DNA of 13,993 nt from JAEUTH01 sp044230205 (GTDB lineage: Bacteria > Bacteroidota > Bacteroidia > AKYH767-A > OLB10): contig JBGARN010000113.1 of assembly GCA_044230205.1 (NCBI GenBank), positions 1 through 13,993 on the forward strand. Direction: 5' to 3'. The notes under the pieces are model-generated. The model was not told the DNA's origin. It saw nothing but the letters and a program-made list of their open reading frames with translations, and searched no databases. Positions 6,758-13,993 of the stretch are shown here, in pieces. The number at the start of each line of letters is the position of its first letter. Position 1 is the first letter of the stretch. The position numbers and the translations under genes are program-made.

Positions 6758-8803
6758 ATGAAAAAAATATACTGTTTAATCTTAATTGGTTTTTACTCAT
6801 CAGTAATTGCACAAAACCTGGTTACACCGGAGTTGTTAATGACGTTAAAACGAGTTTCTGAGCCACGGATTTCACCTGATGGTCAAAAGATTTTATTCAA
6901 CGTGCGTACGATGGATATTGCTGCCAACAAAGGCAATAATGATATTTATTTGATGAATAGTGATGGCAGTGATGTTAAAGTAATTGCTAATGCTGCCAGT
7001 AACGAAACTGCTGCACGTTGGATAGCAAACGGAAGCCGCATTGCTTATCTTGATGATATAACCGGTTTAACCCAGGTATATGAAATGAATGCAGATGGCA
7101 GTCAAAAAACACAAATTACCAATCAGAGAGGTGGGGTTACTAATTTCGGATATTCTGCTAAAGGGGGCTACCTGTGGTTTACAGCTGATGTTAAAATGGA
7201 TAAAAATCCTGCAGAGATATATCCTGATTTACCTAAAACAAAAGATGCAATAATTGTAGATGGCTTAATGTACCGGCATTGGAATGCTTGGAGTGATTAC
7301 ACCTACTCTCATTTGTTTCTTGTAAAACTTGTTGCCGGTAAAGTAATTTCCACTAACGATATTATGGCTGCCGAGCGCTTTGATACACCTGATAAGCCCA
7401 ATGATGGCGATGAGCAAATTGCTTTTAGCTATGATGAAACAAAAATTGCCTACTCCTGTAAAAAGCTTACCTCAACAGCATATGCGCTTAGCACCAATAC
7501 CGATATTTATGTATATGATATAGCAACAGGAGTAACTGAAAATGTAAGTGCGGGCATGAACGGTTATGATAAGCAGCCTGTGTTTTCACCTGATGGTAAA
7601 AGCATGCTGTGGCTGAGTATGGAAGAACCCGGATATGAAGCAGACCGTAACCGATTGATGATTTATGATTTGGCAGCTAAAACAAAAAAGGAACTACTGA
7701 GTAATTTTGATTACAGTGTGAGTAAAGCCGACTTTAATTCAAAAAGCAACATGGTTTATTTTATTGCCGGAATAAATGCCACAGAGCAAGTGCTTTCGTT
7801 TGACCTGAACCCAAAAGCAAAAAATCCAATGCGGCAAATTACCAATGTAACTGCTGATATTACTGACTTTAGTTTGTCAACCATTACGAAAGAACCTTTA
7901 ATGATAATTGGCCTGATGCGACACGATTTACCAACTGAAATTTTTAAAGTGGATTTTAAAACAGGTAACGTAACGCAACTTTCAATGGTTAATACACAGC
8001 TGCTTTCCACCTTAAGCTTAGGTAAGACGGAGAAGCGAATGGTTAAAACCACAGATGGCAAGGAGATGCTAACCTGGGTAATATATCCTCCTAACTTCGA
8101 TCCATCAAAAAAATATCCTGCAATTCTGTATTGCCAGGGTGGGCCGCAGAGCACCGTTTCACAATTCTTCAGCTACCGTTGGAATTTTCAGATGATGGCA
8201 GCAAAGGGGTATATAGTTGTTGCGCCTAACAGGCGCGGACTTCCGTCATTCGGTGAAAAGTGGAATGATGATATAAGAGGCGACTGGGGCGGGCAGGCCG
8301 TAAATGATTTACTAAGCGCAATAGACGATGTTTCAAAAGAAAGTTATGTTGATAAAAACCGGCTGGGTTGTGTGGGTGCAAGTTATGGCGGTTATTCTGT
8401 TTACTGGCTGGCCGGTCATCATAATAAACGATTCAAGGCATTCATTTCCCATTGCGGTGTGTTCGATTTAAAATCAATGTTCGGAATGACAGAAGAATTA
8501 TGGTTCCCCGAAAAAGATTTTGAAGGTCCCTATTGGCAGCAGCCAACTCCAAAAACATATACCAAATGGTCGCCCATAGATTATGTTCAAAACTGGGACA
8601 CACCTATTTTGGTTATTCATAATGAAAAAGATTTTCGTGTTCCCCTTGCCCAGGGCATGGAAGCCTTTACAGCAGCACAAATGCGTGGAGTGCCAAGCCG
8701 TTTTCTGTATTTTCCTGATGAAGGCCACTGGGTATTGAAACCCCAGAATTCAATTCTTTGGCAACGTGTATTTTTTGACTGGCTTGATAAATATCTAAAG
8801 TAA
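6758..8803 (+). CDS. Exported S9-family (prolyl oligopeptidase-like) serine peptidase
   Basis: This 681-residue enzyme is predicted to cleave peptides in the periplasm or at the cell surface, probably as an amino- or acylaminoacyl-peptidase of the DPP/AAP type. It has a signal peptide (MKKIYCLILIGFYSSVIAQ). A WD40-like beta-propeller spans about residues 25-400, with repeated blade motifs such as EPRISPDGQKILF, NDIYLMNSDGS and QPVFSPDGKSMLW. The C-terminal alpha/beta-hydrolase domain (about 430-681) has GGPQS, a GASYGGYS nucleophile elbow with Ser542, Asp625 in HNEKDFRVP, and His657 in DEGHW, so the catalytic triad is intact. The length is normal for the family. There is no T9SS tail, unlike the two secreted proteins before it. 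No clear terminator follows it in the 233 bases before serA. The exact substrate preference cannot be read from the sequence. Confidence 0.93.
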   Translation: MKKIYCLILIGFYSSVIAQNLVTPELLMTLKRVSEPRISPDGQKILFNVRTMDIAANKGNNDIYLMNSDGSDVKVIANAASNETAARWIANGSRIAYLDDITGLTQVYEMNADGSQKTQITNQRGGVTNFGYSAKGGYLWFTADVKMDKNPAEIYPDLPKTKDAIIVDGLMYRHWNAWSDYTYSHLFLVKLVAGKVISTNDIMAAERFDTPDKPNDGDEQIAFSYDETKIAYSCKKLTSTAYALSTNTDIYVYDIATGVTENVSAGMNGYDKQPVFSPDGKSMLWLSMEEPGYEADRNRLMIYDLAAKTKKELLSNFDYSVSKADFNSKSNMVYFIAGINATEQVLSFDLNPKAKNPMRQITNVTADITDFSLSTITKEPLMIIGLMRHDLPTEIFKVDFKTGNVTQLSMVNTQLLSTLSLGKTEKRMVKTTDGKEMLTWVIYPPNFDPSKKYPAILYCQGGPQSTVSQFFSYRWNFQMMAAKGYIVVAPNRRGLPSFGEKWNDDIRGDWGGQAVNDLLSAIDDVSKESYVDKNRLGCVGASYGGYSVYWLAGHHNKRFKAFISHCGVFDLKSMFGMTEELWFPEKDFEGPYWQQPTPKTYTKWSPIDYVQNWDTPILVIHNEKDFRVPLAQGMEAFTAAQMRGVPSRFLYFPDEGHWVLKPQNSILWQRVFFDWLDKYLK

Positions 8804-9036
8804 AAGTAAAGTATAGATGGAAAATTCATCTCTTCATTAAAGTCAGTAAATAAATTTTTATTCAATAGAAGTTTCTTCACATAGAGATGTTATTTTGAAC
8901 TCAAATGGATTTTGAATTTGAAAAGAAAATTAATCGGCATATAAAATCAAAATGGAGTTAGTGGACAGAGCATCAATAATTCTATCAATCGCATCAACAG
9001 TTAGATTAAATAATATCCAACATTTTAAATCTTCAA

Positions 9037-10266
9037 ATGTCGCCTACCTCATACCCTAAAGAAAAAATTAAAATCCTATTACTGGAAGGCATTCACCCGG
9101 CCGCAGTAAAACTTTTTAAGGAGTATGGGTATACTTCTGTGGATACTTCTGCTGCATCCATGAATGAGGCTGAATTGCTGAAAGTAGTGGATAATTATCA
9201 CCTTATCGGAATCCGCTCAAAAACAAAACTTACTAAACCGGTAATTGAGAAGGCAAAAAAATTATTAGGCATTGGTTGTTTTTGCATTGGCACCAACCAG
9301 GTTGATATGAACTTTGCAACTTCCAGCGGAGTAGCAGTTTTTAATTCACCCTATTCAAACACACGCTCTGTTGCCGAGTTGGTTATTGGAGAATGCATTA
9401 TGCTGATGCGAAAGATTTTTGAAAAAAATGAAGCAGCACACCGTGGTGAATGGAAAAAGGAAAGTAAAGGATGTTATGAAGTACGCGGCAAAACACTTGG
9501 GATTATCGGGTATGGGCATATTGGTTCGCAGGTATCAGTGCTGGCTGAGGCATTGGGAATGAAAGTTGTTTTTTACGATGTGGTTCCAAAGATGGCTTTA
9601 GGAAATGCTCAGGCTGTTAAGTCGTTGGATGATTTGCTTTCTCAGGCTGATATGGTAACCCTTCATGTTCCTCAGCTTTCATCCACCAAAAACCTTATTA
9701 ATGCTGAATGCATAAAAAAAATGAAAACCGGTGCTGTGTTGATCAATTGTGCGCGAGGCAATGTGGTGGATATTAAAAGTATTTGCAAAGCATTGCGCGA
9801 AAAAAAAATTGCCGGCTATGCTGCCGATGTTTTTCCTGAAGAGCCTGAAAGCAACAACGATAAGTTTGTAAGTGAGTTGCAAGGTATGAGCAATGTAATT
9901 CTCACCCCGCATATTGGGGGGTCTACAATTGAAGCGCAGGAAAATATTGGGGTTGATGTAGCTACTAAAATGCTGGCATTTTTAGAAACCGGCAGCAGCG
10001 TAGGTTCATTAACAGTGCCCGATTTAAGTTTACCTGTTATTTATAATACACATCGCCTTTTACATATCCACAAAAATGTTCCTGGTGTACTATCTGAAAT
10101 TAATAGCTTTATGTCGCAGCATAACGTTAATATCCTCGGTCAGTATCTTAAAACAAATGAGAAAATTGGCTATGTAGTGCTTGATGTGGATAAGAAAACA
10201 TCGCTTAAAGCTATTGACACAATGAAGAATGTAAAGGGAACTATTAAAGTAAGGAGTTTGTATTAA
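9037..10266 (+). CDS. serA: D-3-phosphoglycerate dehydrogenase with ACT domain
   Basis: This cytoplasmic enzyme oxidises 3-phosphoglycerate to 3-phosphohydroxypyruvate with NAD, the first step of serine synthesis. The 409 residues align almost without gaps to E. coli SerA (410) from memory: shared blocks include IGCFCIGTNQVD, SNTRSVAELVIGE and LGIIGYGHIG, the last being the NAD-binding loop. The catalytic residues fall at the same positions as in E. coli: Arg240 (CARGNVVD), Glu269 (FPEEP) and His292 (TPHIGGS). The C-terminal ACT domain (about 335-409) keeps His345, Asn347 and Asn365, which correspond to the E. coli residues that bind serine for feedback inhibition (His344, Asn346, Asn364), so allosteric control by serine is expected. 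The gene appears to be alone: no serC or serB neighbour is visible. The start at 9037 places KIKILLLEG as in E. coli. Confidence 0.97.
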   Translation: MSPTSYPKEKIKILLLEGIHPAAVKLFKEYGYTSVDTSAASMNEAELLKVVDNYHLIGIRSKTKLTKPVIEKAKKLLGIGCFCIGTNQVDMNFATSSGVAVFNSPYSNTRSVAELVIGECIMLMRKIFEKNEAAHRGEWKKESKGCYEVRGKTLGIIGYGHIGSQVSVLAEALGMKVVFYDVVPKMALGNAQAVKSLDDLLSQADMVTLHVPQLSSTKNLINAECIKKMKTGAVLINCARGNVVDIKSICKALREKKIAGYAADVFPEEPESNNDKFVSELQGMSNVILTPHIGGSTIEAQENIGVDVATKMLAFLETGSSVGSLTVPDLSLPVIYNTHRLLHIHKNVPGVLSEINSFMSQHNVNILGQYLKTNEKIGYVVLDVDKKTSLKAIDTMKNVKGTIKVRSLY

Positions 10267-10335
10267 TTCAGTTTTAACTGCTAAGTTATTTAGCATGGCT
10301 CCTTTCCGATCTGACGAAGAATTCAATTGTCTGCT

Positions 10336-10369
10336 AATTGATCAACATTAATATTACCCCGGATCAATT
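10336..10369. repeat. 8-bp inverted repeat upstream of the actA promoter
   Basis: AATTGATC (10336-10343) and GATCAATT (10362-10369) are exact reverse complements separated by 18 bases. The right arm ends 23 bases before the -33 box of the promoter at 10393. The left arm also contains the palindrome TTGATCAA (10338-10345). It could be an operator for oxygen or respiratory control, or part of a weak AT-rich hairpin after serA. No regulator is identified. Confidence 0.4.
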
Positions 10370-10392
10370 GTTAAAAATTTACAAACTTTTTT

Positions 10393-10422
10393 TTTGCCCG
10401 AATAAGGTAAATCTTAAATTTG
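10393..10422 (+). promoter_or_regulatory. Bacteroidota housekeeping-type promoter of the actA-actB operon
   Basis: TTTG (10393-10396), an 18-base spacer and TAAATTTG (10415-10422) match the -33/-7 consensus of the Bacteroidota primary sigma factor (TTTG ... TANNTTTG) at every defined base. The -33 box is the end of a nine-T run. Transcription would begin around 10428-10430, giving a leader of about 60 bases before the actA ATG at 10491. Confidence 0.65.
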
Positions 10423-10490
10423 CGCGTCTTTTTAAAAAATTACACTCTACTGACAGGTGTATAACGTATTGGTATTTAATTAGTTAATAT

Positions 10491-11711
10491 ATGCGATTAG
10501 CAAAAATTACCCGCAACCTCCCCTCATTAATTGCAGCCTTTATACTCTTAGTTTTTTCGTTTCAAATTGTGAAAGCGCAGGATGGAGAAGCCCTGTTTAA
10601 TGCTAATTGTAAGAGTTGCCATAGTCCAGGTGCTGATAAAGTGATTGGGCCGGGGTTAAAAGATATTGAAAAAAGAAGGAATAAAGAGTGGCTTCATTCA
10701 TGGATTAAGAACTCTGCTGCTGTTATAAAAAGTGGTGATGCCTATGCTGTAAAACTATTTGAAGACTACAATAAAGTAGGCATGCCTGCTCAAAATCTGA
10801 GTGTTGCTGAAATTGATGCAGTTTTAGATTATGTTAAAAACTATAAGCCTCCGGTAGCTGCACAGCCTGTTCAGCCAGTTGGCGAAAAACCAGCTGATAA
10901 AGGGTTTCCATGGGGCTTGTTAATTGCAGTAGGTGTACTAATTGTTCTGGCCGGTGCTTTTGGCCGTGTTCAAAGGGGGCTTGCCAAAGCAATTCGCGAT
11001 AAAGAAGGTATACCTCAGCCTGTAGCCTATAAAGGAAAAGATGCCATTAAAGTTTGGGCACGTTCAAATAAGAAATTTGTTGCAATCGTTTTGTTACTCC
11101 TCGTAGTTTGGGGAAGTGTAGATGGCTGGTATGCTTTAAAAGGTATAGGCGTTACACAAGGCTATCAACCAGAGCAGCCAATTAAGTTTTCGCATAAGAT
11201 ACATGCCGGTGATAATGGTATTCAATGTTTATATTGCCATTCTGGTGCCGAAAAAAGCAAGCATGCAAATATTCCTTCAGTAAATGTTTGTATGAATTGT
11301 CATAAATATATTAAGCAAGGCCCCGTGACCGGAACTGAAGAAATTGCTAAAATTTATGCTGCAGCAGGCTGGGATGGTTCAGCTTATTCAGGACAGCAAA
11401 AGCCAGTTCAATGGGTAAGAGTTCACAACCTTCCTGATTTGGCTTATTTTAATCACTCACAGCATGTGGTTGTTGGAAAGATTGAATGTCAGAAATGCCA
11501 CGGAGAAGTACAAACCATGGATGTTGTGAAGCAAGATCAACCTCTCACAATGGGATGGTGTATTGAGTGCCATCGTACCACTGAAGTTAAAATGGAAGGC
11601 AACGGTTACTATACGCAGCTACATGAAACCCTCAAACATAAATATGGTGCAGATGCAAAAATAACCGTAGATAAAATTGGTGGCATTGATTGTGCGCGCT
11701 GCCATTATTAA
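10491..11711 (+). CDS. actA: Alternative Complex III subunit ActA, six-haem cytochrome c
   Basis: ActA is the multihaem cytochrome subunit of ACIII, which oxidises menaquinol and passes electrons towards a terminal oxidase. After a signal peptide (ending VKAQ, about residues 1-29), residues 30-115 form a class I monohaem cytochrome c domain: CKSCH at 40-44 and a probable Met ligand, Met98, in VGMPAQN. A Pro-rich linker leads to two membrane helices (about 140-158 and 195-215) joined by a basic loop. The C-terminal part carries five more CXXCH sites: CLYCH (246), CMNCH (267), CQKCH (333), CIECH (357) and CARCH (401, ending one residue before the C-terminus). Extra His residues such as FSHKIHAG and FNHSQH can serve as axial ligands. 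Both cytochrome parts should face the periplasm. actB follows after 52 bases, confirming the assignment. Fusion of a monohaem domain to a pentahaem part is notable; I do not know how general it is in the phylum. Confidence 0.92.
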   Translation: MRLAKITRNLPSLIAAFILLVFSFQIVKAQDGEALFNANCKSCHSPGADKVIGPGLKDIEKRRNKEWLHSWIKNSAAVIKSGDAYAVKLFEDYNKVGMPAQNLSVAEIDAVLDYVKNYKPPVAAQPVQPVGEKPADKGFPWGLLIAVGVLIVLAGAFGRVQRGLAKAIRDKEGIPQPVAYKGKDAIKVWARSNKKFVAIVLLLLVVWGSVDGWYALKGIGVTQGYQPEQPIKFSHKIHAGDNGIQCLYCHSGAEKSKHANIPSVNVCMNCHKYIKQGPVTGTEEIAKIYAAAGWDGSAYSGQQKPVQWVRVHNLPDLAYFNHSQHVVVGKIECQKCHGEVQTMDVVKQDQPLTMGWCIECHRTTEVKMEGNGYYTQLHETLKHKYGADAKITVDKIGGIDCARCHY

Positions 11712-11763
11712 TAATTAACGGCCTGTTTACAAAACTAAATTTCAGCACCCGAATTAAAGAATT

Positions 11764-13993
11764 ATGGAAAAAAAATATTGGAAGGGAGTAGAGGAACTCG
11801 ACAACAGTCCCGAATATCTGAAACTTAAAAACAATGAGTTTTATGAACATCTGCCAATTGAGCAATCAATGGGCAATAAGGCTGCGTCAATCACCGAAAC
11901 TACAAGAAGGGATTTTCTTAAATATTTAGGCTTTGGTGTTGCTGCAGCATCATTAGCAGCCTGCGAAACACCTATCCGCAAATCACTACCTTATGTTGTA
12001 AAGCCTGAAGAGATTATTCCTGGTGTGCCTAATTTTTATGCGTCTACATTTTCTGACGGGCATGATTTTGCAAGTGTATTGGTAAAAACCCGCGAGGGAA
12101 GACCAATTAAGTTAGAGCCGAATGATCTCTCACCATTAAACGGTAAAGGATTAAGCGCTCGCGTTCAGGCTTCAGTACTTGGTTTATATGATAATGCACG
12201 AGCTAAAAAGCCTCTTATAAAAGGAATGCCTTCTTCCTGGTCTGCACTTGACAAAGAAGTAAAAGCAAAACTGGCCGACATAGCAGCACGAAATGGTAAC
12301 ATTCGTATTTTATCATCCACCATATCATCACCTTCCACTAAAAAAGTAATTGCAGATTTCATTGCAAAATATCCCAACACAAAACATATCTCCTACGATG
12401 CGATATCGGCTTATGGAATTTTAAAGGCTAATGAACTTTCATTCCAAAAAGCAGTATTGCCAAGCTATCACTTCGAAAATGCTGATGTGATTGTTGGCTT
12501 TGGTTGCGATTTTTTAGCGAACTGGATTTCACCAGTTGAATATTCTGGACAATATGCTAAGAACCGTAAGATTAATAAGGATAAGAAAACCATGTCACGT
12601 CATATTCAGATTGAATCAACGCTGAGTCTGACAGGTAGCAATGCCGATGACCGTATTCGTATCCGTCCAAGTGAACAAGGTGCTGCTGTAGTTAGTTTAT
12701 ACAATAAAATTGCTGCTAAAGCAATGCAACCAACTGTAGGTGGTGGCAGCAGTTCAATTGATGCACTAATGGAAAAAGTGGCCGAAGAATTATGGAATTC
12801 AAAAGGCAAGTCATTGGTTGTATCAGGTTCAAATAATATAAATGAGCAGGTATTAATCAATGGTATCAATATGATGCTTGGAAGTTATGACAGCACTATT
12901 GATATAGACCGCAATTCAAATTATCGCCAGGGGTAATGACTCCGCTTTTGCTGAATTGGTTGCTGAAATGAACAATGGCAGTGTAGCAGGTTTAATAATC
13001 TATAATTGCAATCCGGCATATACATCGCCTGATGCAACTTCGTTTTCTGAAGGCTTAAAGAAAGTGGAACTTTCGGTTTCATTTGCTGACAGAAATGATG
13101 AAACATCATCACTTTGTAAATACCTGGCACCTGATAATCACTACCTGGAATCATGGAATGATTATGAGCCACAAGCGGGTGTTTACTCATTCTGTCAACC
13201 AACCATCCAAAGATTATACGATACCAGACAAGCGCAGGAAACACTCCTAAATTGGATAGATGCTCCTGTAGTTTCATTCCATGATTATATGGCTGAAAAT
13301 TGGAAAAGTTCAAACCAAACAGGTTTGTCCTTTGATGCTTTTTGGGGAAAAGCCTTACAGGAAGGTGTTTATTCAATGCCTGCTCCTGCTAAATCAACAC
13401 TTTCATTCAGTGGCAATGTTAATGAAGCAGCCTCGGCTTTATCTTCAATAAAATCCGGTGGCGAAGTTGACATAGTTGTTTATGAAAAAACCGGTATAGG
13501 AAATGGAAGCCAGGCAAACAACCCCTGGTTGCAGGAATTACCTGATCCAATTTCCAAAGTATGCTGGGATAACTACATATGTGTATCACCAAAACTTGCC
13601 AAAGAAAAATCATTGGTGCAAGGAAACATGGTTGATATTAAAGTAGGAAACAAGAGTATTTCAGGTCCTGTTTATATTCAGCCAGGAATAGCTGAAAAAA
13701 CCATTGCCATTGCAATGGGTTATGGCCGCACACAGGCAGGCGAGGCAGCCAACAAAATTGGTGTTAATGCATACCCATTAATTTCAATGGTTGGAGGCAG
13801 CATGCAGTATTGGGCATCAGGCACCTTAAGCAAAGGTACTGGTGACGATTATAAGCTGGCAGCCACTCAAACACATCATACCATGATGGGTCGAGAGATT
13901 GTAAAAGAAACTACCCTGGCTGAATGGCAAGCTAACCCCAAAGCAGGTAATCCTGATGTATTAATTGATACACCCGAAGGTAAGCAACGTGCA
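11764..13993 (+). CDS. actB: ACIII subunit ActB, molybdopterin-oxidoreductase-like; frameshifted and cut by window end
   Basis: ActB is the large periplasmic iron-sulfur subunit of ACIII, related to molybdopterin oxidoreductases but known in studied ACIII to lack the molybdenum cofactor. The N-terminus (YWKGVEELDNSPEYLKLKNNE) is the extended leader typical of Bacteroidota ActB. It is followed by a twin-arginine motif TRRDFLKYLGF (Arg48-Arg49) and a lipobox-like LAAC with Cys67, so Tat export and possible lipid anchoring are expected. The frame from 11764 stops at TAA 12934-12936 after 390 residues. From 12932 another frame is open for 354 codons to the last base and continues the same protein (RQG-NDSAFAELVAEM...). 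A one-base excess in the GGGG run at 12930-12933 explains this. The corrected product has 743 residues in the window. Family members reach about 1000, so the ferredoxin-like C-terminal part lies beyond the edge. Identity is firm; whether the break is real is open. Confidence 0.88.
12928..12936 (+). other. actB: One-base frameshift site in actB (CAG GGG TAA)
   Basis: In the frame of the actB start, the codons are CAG GGG TAA, followed at once by a TGA one base out of phase. Reading GGT AAT GAC from 12932 instead restores the conserved continuation. Deleting any one G of 12930-12933 repairs the gene. A ribosome slipping forward one base from GGG to GGT in front of the TAA would make the same protein. 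Confidence 0.85.

Noticed and set aside
7756..8154. A 132-residue minus-strand reading frame opposite the S9 peptidase
   Set aside because: It is fully inside the well-supported peptidase gene and has no domain or start signal of its own.
8815..8831. Hairpin AGATG/CATCT after the S9 peptidase gene
   Set aside because: Five base pairs without a T tract; too weak to call a terminator.
8952..9059. A 35-codon plus-strand reading frame overlapping the start of serA
   Set aside because: No recognisable motif, no initiation signal, and it runs out of frame into serA; chance is likely in a short AT-rich gap.
10279..10295. Hairpin TGCTAA/TTAGCA shortly after serA as its terminator
   Set aside because: The stem is only six AT-rich pairs and no T tract follows, so it is not a convincing intrinsic terminator.
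12921..13376. A 151-residue minus-strand reading frame opposite actB
   Set aside because: The plus strand here is clear ActB coding sequence once the frameshift is bridged; the antisense frame shows no family features.

Overview
The window looks like chromosomal DNA of an aerobic member of the Bacteroidota. Three things support this. Two secreted proteins end in type IX secretion (T9SS) sorting domains. A near-ideal Bacteroidota promoter (TTTG-N18-TANNTTTG) precedes the respiratory operon. The last two genes encode the first subunits of Alternative Complex III (ActA and ActB, the latter with the extended Tat leader typical of the phylum). The DNA is AT-rich, and the genes lack obvious Shine-Dalgarno sites, as is usual for this phylum. 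The genus cannot be named from the sequence; a Chitinophagales- or Sphingobacteriales-like organism is a guess.

Layout. 1-2495 (minus strand): a two-component operon, a periplasmic-TPR sensor histidine kinase followed by a NarL/LuxR-type response regulator cut off by the window start. 2670-5393 (plus): a large secreted protein with five tandem pre-peptidase C-terminal (PPC) domains, an Fn3-like domain and a T9SS tail, divergent from the kinase. 5394-5677: a convergent intergenic region with one intrinsic terminator for each strand and a 10-bp inverted repeat between them. 5678-6529 (minus): a small secreted protein of the choice-of-anchor V type with a CX3CH motif and a T9SS tail. 6758-8803 (plus): an exported S9-family serine peptidase with an intact Ser-Asp-His triad. 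9037-10266 (plus): an E. coli-like 409-residue phosphoglycerate dehydrogenase (SerA) with an ACT domain. 10491-13993 (plus): actA and actB, the start of the ACIII quinol oxidoreductase operon; actB runs off the window end.

The genes form several independent units, not one system. The kinase/regulator pair is one operon and actA-actB another; the rest look monocistronic. The observation most worth checking is a one-base frameshift in actB at a run of four G (12930-12933). The reading frame stays open for 354 codons to the window end once one G is skipped. This is a sequencing or assembly error, a real mutation, or, less likely, a +1 recoding site. I saw no mobile element, CRISPR array, RNA gene or defence system, and no convincing undescribed system.
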